From assembly GCF_913060805.1 (NCBI RefSeq), contig NZ_CAJXTC010000033.1, positions 1-57,794 on the forward strand: 57,794 nt of DNA, given 5' to 3'. The notes beneath the pieces were generated by a model that worked only from the letters and a program-made list of their open reading frames with translations, was not told where the DNA came from and made no database searches. The first letter of the stretch is position 1. Each line of letters begins with the position of its first letter. Shown here in pieces: positions 25,972-35,644 of this stretch. The DNA is from an uncultured Draconibacterium sp. (GTDB taxonomy: Bacteria; Bacteroidota; Bacteroidia; Bacteroidales; Prolixibacteraceae). The position numbers and the translations under genes are program-made.

Positions 25972-26928
25972 CTATTTACGATTCCCCAACTTAGTAGCAA
26001 CAAAACTGATTATAAGTATCTGTATCGGGTGGAAGATCATTATCGGCAGCAACATAATTCCGGTAGTTGCCGACTGCTGAAATAATATTTTGGCAAAAAC
26101 AGTTCCATGTACCAACGACTTTTTTGTTCCACAAAATTGCGCTGTAATCTGATCTTCGATATTAAACCGTAACAGCTGCGAAAGTTTTAGCGTCAGGAAA
26201 TAAATCAGATAAAAAAGGATAATAACAGCCGTTACGATCAGCGATAGATCGACAATATCAACAGCACTAAAAACCTTGTTCTCGAATGAATGAGAAAAAC
26301 TTTTGAAGATAATCAGCAGAATCACCGATTTATCGAACAAGGTAAGGTAACGACTGTATTTACGTGCATAATCGCCCCAACAACGTTGCAAAATCACACC
26401 AAGAATTACAGGAAGCAGAATTTCGGTAAGCAGTTTGAAATAAATTTCGCCAAGGTTAAAATCAATTGTGGTTTGTTTTAAAAACAATCCCATCCAAAGT
26501 GGCGTAATCACAATACCGATCAGGCCTGAAATGCTGGCATTAAAAATGGCCGCCGGAATATTTCCCTTTGCAATGGAAACCATCACCACCGACGAGGAAA
26601 CAGTAGACGGCAACGCTGCCAAAAACAAAAATGCCAGCCAAATCGTTTGTCCGTTTTCGGTTTTTATAAATGGATAAAAAGCGAGTGTAATTAGTGGAAA
26701 AACCAAAAAAGTAGTAGTTTGTACCACCACATGAAGCTTCCAGTTTCTGAGCCCCATTTTTATATCGCGCGGGCTGAGTTTCAAACCATAAAAGAAGAAA
26801 ATCAGCGAAATACCGATACTCGCAATTAAATCAAGCGGCACACCACTTTCCGGACTTCCAATGCCGGGGAAAAACCAGGCCAGAATAATTACGCCGATAA
26901 TGGCTAAAACGAATTTATCTATCTTCAT
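25972..26928 (-). CDS. Bile acid:sodium symporter-family transporter (YfeH-like)
   Basis: A 318-residue integral membrane protein with about nine or ten hydrophobic helices and no signal peptide. The motifs GISLIFFFYGLKLSP and AALPSTVSSSVVMVSIAKGN (discontinuous helix with the SST/SSV crossover) are those of the SBF-like family (YfeH/UPF group, PF13593 type). Substrate unknown; relatives take up organic anions with sodium. Convergent with the aminotransferase gene, only 14 bases between the stops. Confidence 0.85.
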   Translation of the reverse strand: MKIDKFVLAIIGVIILAWFFPGIGSPESGVPLDLIASIGISLIFFFYGLKLSPRDIKMGLRNWKLHVVVQTTTFLVFPLITLAFYPFIKTENGQTIWLAFLFLAALPSTVSSSVVMVSIAKGNIPAAIFNASISGLIGIVITPLWMGLFLKQTTIDFNLGEIYFKLLTEILLPVILGVILQRCWGDYARKYSRYLTLFDKSVILLIIFKSFSHSFENKVFSAVDIVDLSLIVTAVIILFYLIYFLTLKLSQLLRFNIEDQITAQFCGTKKSLVHGTVFAKILFQQSATTGIMLLPIMIFHPIQILIISFVATKLGNRK

Positions 26929-27069
26929 TATATAATAGTAACATGATTACAGCATGGAAACATGCTTTGCTACGTCAGTAAAAATACCCCCGAAATTTTC
27001 TTTTCCAAAATAAATAGCGAGCGAAGGATTTGAAATCTCTTTTTATTAACACCATTTCAATTGATTTTC

Positions 27070-27077
27070 TACCTTTG
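27070..27077 (+). promoter_or_regulatory. Candidate -7 element of the patatin gene
   Basis: TACCTTTG fits TAnnTTTG; it lies 6 bases before ATG 27084, implying a leaderless or nearly leaderless transcript and supporting that start. Confidence 0.45.
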
Positions 27078-27083
27078 AGAGGT

Positions 27084-27833
27084 ATGACAAAGAAATACGA
27101 AAACGGTCTGGTTTTAAGTGGTGGCGGCACACGTGGCTTTGCCCATTTGGGCGTTATTGCGGCACTCGACAAACTGGGTATTCAACCCGATGTAATTTCG
27201 GGAGTTAGTGCCGGTGCAATTGTTGGTGCTTTTATTGCTGCCGGAAAATCGCCCGAAGAGATACGCGATAATTTTAAACGCGGCTGGTTTTTTCAATATA
27301 CCAAAATTCATTTGCCGGTTGATGGTTTGCTTAAACTTGATGGTTTAAAGGAAATTCTGGAAAAGGAAATCACGGTTAAAAACATCGAAGACCTTAAAAC
27401 ACCGTTTTATGTTTGTGTGTCGAACCTGAACAAAGGAACTGTTGAATACCGAAACTCCGGAAGCCTTGGCGATACGGTGCTGGCCTCGGCATCTATACCT
27501 GTTATTTTTGCGCCGGTTGAGTTGGGCAGGTATTTATATGTAGATGGCGGATTGATGGACAACATCCCTGTTGCGCCGATCCGGAAAGATTGCCAGCGTG
27601 TTATTGCATCAAACATCAGCCCCATTAATCCGAAGGCAAAAATGAAAAACCTCATACAAATTGCCACGCGAACCGTTTATATGAGCGTAAACCAAAAACT
27701 GGAGGAAATAAAAAAACAGGTTGATTTTTATATTGAGCCAAAGGGAATTGACGAATATGATGTTTTCCAACGAAAACACGCCGATGAGTTATTCGATCTG
27801 GGTTACAAAAAAACGCTGGAAGTTCTGAAATAA
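27084..27833 (+). CDS. Patatin-like phospholipase
   Basis: 249 residues from ATG 27084 (an earlier in-frame start at 27030 lies upstream of the promoter element). The catalytic dyad is visible: nucleophile Ser42 in GVSAG and Asp154 in VDGG, with the oxyanion loop GGGTRGFAHLG (residues 13-23). It is the short RssA/NTE-like form: cytosolic or membrane-peripheral, no signal peptide and no extra domain. It hydrolyses acyl ester bonds of phospholipids or lysophospholipids. Monocistronic. Confidence 0.93.
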   Translation: MTKKYENGLVLSGGGTRGFAHLGVIAALDKLGIQPDVISGVSAGAIVGAFIAAGKSPEEIRDNFKRGWFFQYTKIHLPVDGLLKLDGLKEILEKEITVKNIEDLKTPFYVCVSNLNKGTVEYRNSGSLGDTVLASASIPVIFAPVELGRYLYVDGGLMDNIPVAPIRKDCQRVIASNISPINPKAKMKNLIQIATRTVYMSVNQKLEEIKKQVDFYIEPKGIDEYDVFQRKHADELFDLGYKKTLEVLK

Positions 27834-27884
27834 AAACAGAAAAGATGAACTGTCATCTCCAACAGAGCAGATAGAATAACTGAC

Positions 27885-27987
27885 TCCTCCTAACCTCCCC
27901 AAGGGGAAGGAATAAGTTCTTAGTTTTAAATATCGTCCGCAACTGTTATCAATAGGCCAAAAGTCCCCTTCGGGGATTTAGGGGGCA
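27885..27987. repeat. REP-like inverted repeat element
   Basis: tcctaacctccccaaggggaagg at the left and gtccccttcggggatttaggggg at the right are imperfect inverted copies about 65 bases apart; each arm also forms its own hairpin. Occupies the gap after the patatin gene; no gene is present between 27834 and 28110. Confidence 0.6.
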
Positions 27988-28110
27988 AAATATGAGCCGG
28001 AAAGTAGGTGAATGAATAATAATGTACATGATTTAACGAACCGGTTCTGAAATAACAAAGCCGCTCCGGGAACTTCCGAAACGGCTCAGCCTATATTTAG
28101 TTCTTATTAC

Positions 28111-28494
28111 TTATTCAAACAAGTTCTCATCCCTGATGATCATCAGTATTGCCGAATGTGGTAAAATGATGTACTTCTCATTATTAAACTCGATTTCATG
28201 CCCGCTTTTATTTAAATAAATAGCCAGGTCGCCAATGTGCGTTTGCAGCGGAACATATTTCACTTCTTCTTTTTTTTCTTTCCAGGCTTCGTCTTCTTCG
28301 CTCACTGCCGGAATCGGGTAACCCGGTCCTACTTTTACAATATAACCGCTTTGCACTTTCTCGTTCTCCTGAACCGATGGCGGCAAATACAATCCCGACT
28401 TGGTTTTTCCCGACGGATTTTTTGGTTTTACCAAAACACGGTCGCCTACCATTATAAATTTTTCCAGATCTTTTTCTTCAATTACTAACGACAT
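28111..28494 (-). CDS. GroES-like (Cpn10) protein with acidic insertion
   Basis: 127 residues from ATG 28494 (the longer frame starts with TTG at 28500). GDRVLVKPKN begins a Cpn10 fold, SGLYLPPS corresponds to the mobile loop that contacts GroEL (LYL in place of IVL), and the ending YIILPHSAILMII matches the last strand. Between them lies an insertion of about 20 charged residues (SEEDEAWKEKKEEVKYV) absent from GroES. No groEL is adjacent, so this is probably not the main GroES but a solitary paralogue. A weak hairpin at 28059-28086 may end its transcript. Confidence 0.82.
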   Translation of the reverse strand: MSLVIEEKDLEKFIMVGDRVLVKPKNPSGKTKSGLYLPPSVQENEKVQSGYIVKVGPGYPIPAVSEEDEAWKEKKEEVKYVPLQTHIGDLAIYLNKSGHEIEFNNEKYIILPHSAILMIIRDENLFE

Positions 28495-28738
28495 AAACAA
28501 TACATTTTTTCTGTTGACAAAGATACAAGTTTTCGAATTTGCAGTAAAAAAAGTTGATCGCTCAAAAAATTTTTTTCTTCAATATTGAAACGTGCTAGCA
28601 GATAATCATTCGCTATTTTTCGTCTTATTTAACGTATAGTTCGAATATTTCACAAACCCATAAAACACGTATAGTATTCATTTTCTGCTATTTACATATT
28701 TTTCTCAAAATTATTTTCAAAAAATATACTACTTTGTT

Positions 28739-28770
28739 TTGCATAGTACCATTTTTTGTCCTTATATTTG
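28739..28770 (+). promoter_or_regulatory. Consensus Bacteroidetes promoter of the repeat-protein gene
   Basis: TTG (28739-28741), 21 bases, TATATTTG (28763-28770): an exact fit to TTG-N19-21-TAnnTTTG. Transcription would begin near 28776, leaving a leader of about 155 bases before ATG 28931. Confidence 0.7.
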
Positions 28771-28775
28771 CAATA

Positions 28776-28930
28776 CAAAGTTCAGGTTTTAAACCAGTAC
28801 ATTTTTAAAAAAAGTTCTAAATTTTTGTAACGAATCAATTTTTTGGTCGTCTTAATATCGAAAACGAGAAAACAAGAAACAAAAAAGTCGAAGCAACAAA
28901 AACAAGAAAACAAAAGCAGGAGGAAAAGTC
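28776..28930 (+). promoter_or_regulatory. A-rich leader with a true Shine-Dalgarno sequence
   Basis: The leader is almost free of C and T from 28859 on (runs of aaaacaagaaac type) and ends in aggagga (28918-28924) six bases before ATG 28931. Strong AGGAGG sites are rare in this phylum and here suggest high translation. Confidence 0.6.
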
Positions 28931-29467
28931 ATGAAAACAACAAACAATGTTCAGAAAGCAATCACAAAAACAATGGCGGTTATTATTAGTTTGGTTTTGA
29001 TCAGCATTACAGTAAATGCACAGGACTTTTGGAGAACCGTAATGGAAAACAACAGCTTCAGCCAAATAGCCATGGCAATGACAGATAACACTGAAGCTAG
29101 CTCAGCATCAGCCGATGCATCATCAACAACAGATATGAGTGCCTATGCCGAATATGCAGCAGTTGAAGCAGAAGAAGCATTAGACGTAGAAAACTGGATG
29201 CTTGCCGAAAACAATTTCTTTACAACAGTAGAAGTAGCAACTGAAGCAGAAAACGCACTTGAAGTAGAAAACTGGATGACCAACGAAAGCTACTTTGATG
29301 GAATGGCAAGCTACTTTAAAGCAGAAACTGAAGACGCATTAGAAGTGGAAGAGTGGATGCAAAATACCGACTACTTCGGAGTTCAAACAGTAGACGTTGA
29401 AGAAGAAACAGAAGCAGCTTTGGAAGTGGAAACATGGATGACAGATGCAAAAACATGGAACATCTAA
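28931..29467 (+). CDS. Secreted protein with four ALEVExWM repeats
   Basis: A 178-residue protein with signal peptide (cleavage after TVNA, about residue 30). The mature part is acidic (Glu, Asp, Ala) and carries four copies of a motif E-[A/N/D]-A-L-[D/E]-V-E-x-W-M-x(4-5)-F/W: ALDVENWM, ALEVENWM, ALEVEEWM, ALEVETWM, about 30-35 residues apart. I know similar acidic W-M repeat proteins from other Bacteroidota but no function. A consensus promoter, a long purine-rich leader, a real Shine-Dalgarno site and a strong terminator indicate an abundant single-gene product. Periplasmic or surface location is inferred. Confidence 0.8.
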   Translation: MKTTNNVQKAITKTMAVIISLVLISITVNAQDFWRTVMENNSFSQIAMAMTDNTEASSASADASSTTDMSAYAEYAAVEAEEALDVENWMLAENNFFTTVEVATEAENALEVENWMTNESYFDGMASYFKAETEDALEVEEWMQNTDYFGVQTVDVEEETEAALEVETWMTDAKTWNI

Positions 29468-29491
29468 TTACGAATAACTCATTTTAATAAA

Positions 29492-29531
29492 AAAACCGCT
29501 GCTCTTTAATTAGAGCGGCGGTTTTTTATTT
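29492..29531 (+). terminator. Strong intrinsic terminator
   Basis: A 14-bp stem aaaaccgctgctct with agagcggcggtttt (one G-T), then TTTATTT. Confidence 0.92.
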
Positions 29532-29539
29532 ATTCTATC

Positions 29540-29627
29540 TGTCATTTCGAACGCAGTGAGAAATCTATAGCCTTTATTTATACTGTTACAGATTTCTCCT
29601 CATTCTTCGTCGAAATTACAGTACTTA
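29540..29627. repeat. Dispersed palindromic repeat, full copy
   Basis: Left arm tgtcatttcgaacgcagtgagaaatct and right arm agatttctcctcattcttcgtcgaaattaca are inverted copies separated by about 25 bases. Partial relatives lie at 3770-3850 and 4373-4412. Confidence 0.65.
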
Positions 29628-29640
29628 TTTTATGAGCTAT

Positions 29641-30420
29641 CTAGCTTATCGGATAATCATTATGAATATCGGTTAAAACTTCGCAGCCGGTTGGTGTTAC
29701 AAGTACTGTATGTTCAAACTGTGCCGACAATTTATTATCAATTGTTCGTGCTGTCCAGCCGTCGTTTTTATCAATTACCGCTTTTGGTTTTCCCTGGTTG
29801 ATCATCGGCTCGATGGTAAAAATCATTCCCGGTTTCATTTCCGGTCCCGAGTTTCTTCGTGAGGCATGATCTACCTGCGGCTCCTCATGAAAATCGATAC
29901 CAACACCGTGACCACAAAACTCGTAAACAACACTGTAACCTTGCGCTTTTGCGTAGCGTTGAATAACAAATCCGATATTTCCGAATCGGTTTCCGGGTTT
30001 TACCTGCTCAATTCCAAGGTCGAGACAGTGACCGGTAATATCAATCAAATCTTCAGCCTCGCGACTTACATCTCCCACCGTAAACATACGCGAGGTGTCG
30101 CCGTAGTAGCCATTTAAAATGGTGGTGATATCAATATTCAGAATATCTCCTTCTTTTAAAACCGTTTGTTTTGAAGGAATACCGTGGCAAATCACATTAT
30201 TTAACGAAATACAACTCGATTTTGGATAACCGTTATACCCTTTAGTTGCAGGAACAGCTCCATGGGAACGAATAAATTCCTCCACTTTATCGTCGATATA
30301 TTCTGTGTTTACTCCCTCTTTTACAAACTGCTCAGCAAAATCAAGCGTTTTTGCTGCCAGCCGGGCACTTTGCCTGATGCCTTCGATCTGCTCCGGAGTT
30401 TTAATTATTATTTTTCCCAT
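29641..30420 (-). CDS. map: Methionine aminopeptidase, type I
   Basis: A 259-residue enzyme; metal ligands are visible as D in LNIDITTILNGYYGD and in the DTSRMF segment, H in CGHGVG, E in FTIEPM and E in AQFEHTVLVT. It removes the initiator methionine from new proteins in the cytosol. Length matches type Ia enzymes without zinc-finger extension. Not in its common ribosomal-protein/secY setting; it is a solitary copy and could be a second map gene. Confidence 0.95.
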   Translation of the reverse strand: MGKIIIKTPEQIEGIRQSARLAAKTLDFAEQFVKEGVNTEYIDDKVEEFIRSHGAVPATKGYNGYPKSSCISLNNVICHGIPSKQTVLKEGDILNIDITTILNGYYGDTSRMFTVGDVSREAEDLIDITGHCLDLGIEQVKPGNRFGNIGFVIQRYAKAQGYSVVYEFCGHGVGIDFHEEPQVDHASRRNSGPEMKPGMIFTIEPMINQGKPKAVIDKNDGWTARTIDNKLSAQFEHTVLVTPTGCEVLTDIHNDYPIS

Positions 30421-30577
30421 AAATCAGTTATATTTTGCTGCAAAATTGAACATTTGTTGTTGATTTTCAAAAACCGAACAATAAATTTGCGAAAAAGTTT
30501 ACAAAAAGAACGAAGTCGGAAGTACGAACAGAAAGTCGACTTGCAACTTCGCCCTTCAAGCTTCAAATCGTTTTAGC

Positions 30578-31315
30578 ATGAAACACAAACAGGAATTATC
30601 TACAAAATCATATTTCGTTAGCCGTTTTGGGCAACTTTCAACTTCATTCCTTTTTTGGCAAATTCAGGACATTGCCTGGGAACATGCCGAAAAATTAGGT
30701 TTCGGATTCGATAATCTTCAAAAGGAAAAACAGTTTTGGGTGTTATCGCGCCTGTTGGTGAAGATAAAACGCCGTCCGGAATGGGGCGAAAAATTTACGG
30801 TTGAAACCTGGCCCGCCGGAATTGACGGACTGCTGGCACTTCGCGATATTCATTTTATCGATGCCAACGGAGAAAGTATTATAAAAGCAACTACCAGCTG
30901 GCTTGTACTTAACCAGGAAACCAAACGTATTGTAAAACTCGAACTGGGTTCCATTCCGTTACACGACGAACGGGTTTTGGAAATGAATGCCGGAAAAGTT
31001 AAGCCGGTGAAATCGGAAGATGAAGTGGTTTTTACTCCTGTACTTTTTAATGAGATCGACGTTAACCAGCATTTTAACAGCGGTCGCTACCTTGAACGTA
31101 TTATCGACAGTTACGATTTTGAATTCCACGAAACGAATGAACTCATCGAATTTGAGGTGAATTTTGTAAAAGAAGGCACACAAAACGACCGACTGGGAAT
31201 TAAGAAGCAAATACTGGATAAAAATAATCATATTTGTAGTGTAGTTCGCGAAAGCGACGGAGCCGATCTGATTCGCGCCCGACTCGTTTGGAGCCCGCGG
31301 AATCAGGCGTTCTAA
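30578..31315 (+). CDS. Acyl-ACP thioesterase
   Basis: A 245-residue double hot-dog protein of the FatA/FatB-like acyl-ACP thioesterase family: N-terminal repeat with WVLSRLLVKIKRRPEWGE and ETWPAGID, second repeat with the catalytic-type segment EIDVNQHFNSGRYLERIID (Asp, Asn and His positions as in DVNxHxNNxxY). It releases fatty acids from acyl carrier protein. Divergent from map, single gene. Confidence 0.9.
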   Translation: MKHKQELSTKSYFVSRFGQLSTSFLFWQIQDIAWEHAEKLGFGFDNLQKEKQFWVLSRLLVKIKRRPEWGEKFTVETWPAGIDGLLALRDIHFIDANGESIIKATTSWLVLNQETKRIVKLELGSIPLHDERVLEMNAGKVKPVKSEDEVVFTPVLFNEIDVNQHFNSGRYLERIIDSYDFEFHETNELIEFEVNFVKEGTQNDRLGIKKQILDKNNHICSVVRESDGADLIRARLVWSPRNQAF

Positions 31316-31493
31316 AGAAACAGTTCTTTTAAACAATCAAAGTCTCTTTTCCTTTTAGGAATAAGTAAGACGAAATGATCAAAAAAAAATCAGGCAATTT
31401 CAAACGTTTGCATTGATTTTTAGCAGCTTATTTTGAATTATTTATACTAACAGAAGCCAATAATTAAAGATTTATTAAGGCTACATTACTTAA

Positions 31494-33635
<2,142 letters not shown>

Positions 33636-33645
33636 GTAAAAAGCA

Positions 33646-33678
33646 AGTCAGGATCTCACTCAGAGTGAAATCCTGACT
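33646..33678. terminator. Hairpin between convergent genes
   Basis: A 15-bp stem agtcaggatctcact (33646-33660) with agtgaaatcctgact (33664-33678), one mismatch. There is no long T tract but it lies between the GH97 stop and the converging small gene, and could serve both. Confidence 0.65.
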
Positions 33679-33683
33679 CTCTT

Positions 33684-33863
33684 CTATCTCAAGTGGTACT
33701 GCTGCTTTATTTCGGCACGCTCGGCGTCATCCAATGACTTCATATACCCTTTCCAGCCCGGACACCAGTTAATGTGCCAACGCCAAAAGCGGCCGGCAAA
33801 CGATTTCGGTTTTTCATCGTACTTGGCGCGCAGTGTACAATCTGCACAATTTGATTCAGCCAT
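33684..33863 (-). CDS. Small conserved CxxC protein (59 residues)
   Basis: Read on the minus strand from ATG 33863 to TAG 33684-33686. The protein begins MAESNCADCTLRAKYDEKP and continues with KSFAGRFWRWHINWCPGWKG and YMKSL. Cysteines at 6, 9 and 34 with His30 could bind a metal. I recognise the GRFWRWHxxWCPGWKxY pattern as a small protein recurrent in Bacteroidota genomes, without known function. It starts 43 bases after the miaA stop on the same strand, so it is probably co-transcribed. It is easily missed by gene finders because of its size. Confidence 0.8.
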   Translation of the reverse strand: MAESNCADCTLRAKYDEKPKSFAGRFWRWHINWCPGWKGYMKSLDDAERAEIKQQYHLR

Positions 33864-33906
33864 GATAGTTCGGTTTAAATGATTATTGATTGTTATTTTT
33901 TCCTTT

Positions 33907-34830
33907 TTACGAAGGATTTTGTAACAGTTTCAAAATCTCACCAACTTTTTCTTCCATTGGCAAATGGCCATTTATCCAATAAATTTTTGTTCCCCGCTTT
34001 TCCATTCCCCTGAACCAGGTCATCTGACGCTTTGCAAACTGATGAATGGCAATTTCCAGTTTGCTGAACATTTCATTAAAACTCAACTCGCCAATTAAAT
34101 GCAGCGTCAGAAATTTATATTCCAATCCGTAGTAAATCAACTGTTCGGGTGTTAATCCTGAATCGAGTAACTTTTGCACCTCGTCTAACATTCCCTCATC
34201 CAAACGCTGCTTTAAACGGGTAGTAATTCGCTGGCGGCGCATTTCGCGATCGAAATCAATTCCCACATTCAAGCTGTTTATATCCGGCATCTCCGAATCT
34301 TCCTGCGGATGTTCACGATAATAATATTCTATTTCTATGGCCCGAATCGCACGTCGGTCGGTTTCCACATCAGTTTCGTTGTGTAATTCCGGTTTAAGCT
34401 CTTTTAGAATTTCGGTGAGTTCCTCCAGCGATTTTCCTTCTAATTCTTTACGCAATTCTTTATTCGGCGGCACCTCAATTAAACGGTAGTTTCGTAACAC
34501 CGCCTCAAGGTATAAACCACTTCCTCCACACAACACCGGAAATTTGCCTCGCGATTGAATCTCATTAAAAACCTCAATAAAATCAGTCTGAAAACGATAA
34601 ACATTGTAATGCGCACCGGCATCCTCGATATCTACCAAATGCGATGGCACTTCCTCGCCATCCACAAAATAATCCTCGTAATCTTTACCGGTTCCCAAAT
34701 CCATTCCGCGGTACACCTGCCGCGAGTCGGCCGAAATAACTTCTCCGTTTAACTGTGCGGCCAAATGTGCAGCCAATCCGGTTTTCCCGGTTGCTGTTGG
34801 GCCAAGTATCGTTACTAAATTGGTTTTCAA
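33907..34830 (-). CDS. miaA: tRNA dimethylallyltransferase
   Basis: A 307-residue enzyme with P-loop GPTATGKTGLA, SADSRQVYRGMDLGTGK (the DSRQVY signature), and LCGGSGLYLEAVL. It transfers a dimethylallyl group to A37 of tRNAs reading UNN codons. The C-terminal part KRQMTWFRGMEKRGTKIYWI is typical. Length typical. A small CxxC protein gene follows in the same direction. Confidence 0.96.
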   Translation of the reverse strand: MKTNLVTILGPTATGKTGLAAHLAAQLNGEVISADSRQVYRGMDLGTGKDYEDYFVDGEEVPSHLVDIEDAGAHYNVYRFQTDFIEVFNEIQSRGKFPVLCGGSGLYLEAVLRNYRLIEVPPNKELRKELEGKSLEELTEILKELKPELHNETDVETDRRAIRAIEIEYYYREHPQEDSEMPDINSLNVGIDFDREMRRQRITTRLKQRLDEGMLDEVQKLLDSGLTPEQLIYYGLEYKFLTLHLIGELSFNEMFSKLEIAIHQFAKRQMTWFRGMEKRGTKIYWINGHLPMEEKVGEILKLLQNPS

Positions 34831-34983
34831 AATTCCGTAGTTTTAGCTACAAAATAACAAAATATAAGTGGCTTATCCATTCATTAACTACTTTTTAAAT
34901 TTTTTAATAAATAGTTTTTCTTTTTATAAATTATTATCAAATTGCTGTAACTTTGAAGCCATTTCATACCAAAAAGTAAGCGG

Positions 34984-35616
34984 ATGATTAAGGAAGCATG
35001 TGTTGAATCGTTTTTAGAAGCCAAAGTGGCACAAGCCAAAGGAGCAAACCGAATTGAGTTGTGTTCCGATCTGGCAAATGATGGTTTAACTCCGAATTTT
35101 GAGATGATGAAGAAAGCCTGTTCAGAACTGGAGATTCCGGTAATGGTAATGGCTCGTCCGCGTGGTGGCAATTTTGTGCATTCGGCCCATGAAGTTGAAG
35201 CAATGAAAGCGGCCATCGATCAGGCAAAAGAAGCCGGTGCTGCCGGTGTTGTTTTTGGCTTGTTAACGCCCGACAATAAAATCGATGAAGCAAATACACG
35301 CTTGCTGGCCAAATATGCTGAGCCACTTCCGGTTACTTTCCATAAGGCAATTGACGAAATGGAAGATCCGGTTGAGGGCGTCCGCGTTTTAAAAACCATT
35401 CCGAATATTAAACGAATTCTTAGCTCGGGCGGAAAAGCAACAGCACTTGAAGGACAGGAAGTGATCCGCAAAATGATTGCCGAAGCAGAAGAAAAAATCA
35501 TCATCCTGGTTGCCGGAAAAGTAACCGTTGAAAACGTCAGCGAAATTCAGCAAATTACAGGAACCACCGAGTTACATGGTCGCAAAATTGTTGGCGATCT
35601 TACTTCTGAAGAATAA
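34984..35616 (+). CDS. cutC: CutC family protein
   Basis: A 210-residue TIM-barrel protein: ACVESFLEAKVAQAKGANRIELCS, NDGLTP, VMARPRGGNF, EAGAAGVVFGLL and TFHKAIDEM are the family signatures, ending in TELHGRKIVGDL. It was first described as a copper homeostasis factor; the enzymatic role is unclear. About 30-40 residues shorter than many homologues but with both termini conserved. TAACTTTG at 34948-34955 may be its -7 promoter element. The fucosidase gene starts 28 bases after its stop, so the two likely share a transcript. Confidence 0.9.
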   Translation: MIKEACVESFLEAKVAQAKGANRIELCSDLANDGLTPNFEMMKKACSELEIPVMVMARPRGGNFVHSAHEVEAMKAAIDQAKEAGAAGVVFGLLTPDNKIDEANTRLLAKYAEPLPVTFHKAIDEMEDPVEGVRVLKTIPNIKRILSSGGKATALEGQEVIRKMIAEAEEKIIILVAGKVTVENVSEIQQITGTTELHGRKIVGDLTSEE

Positions 35617-35644
35617 TTATAATAGAAATCAAATAACTACTACG

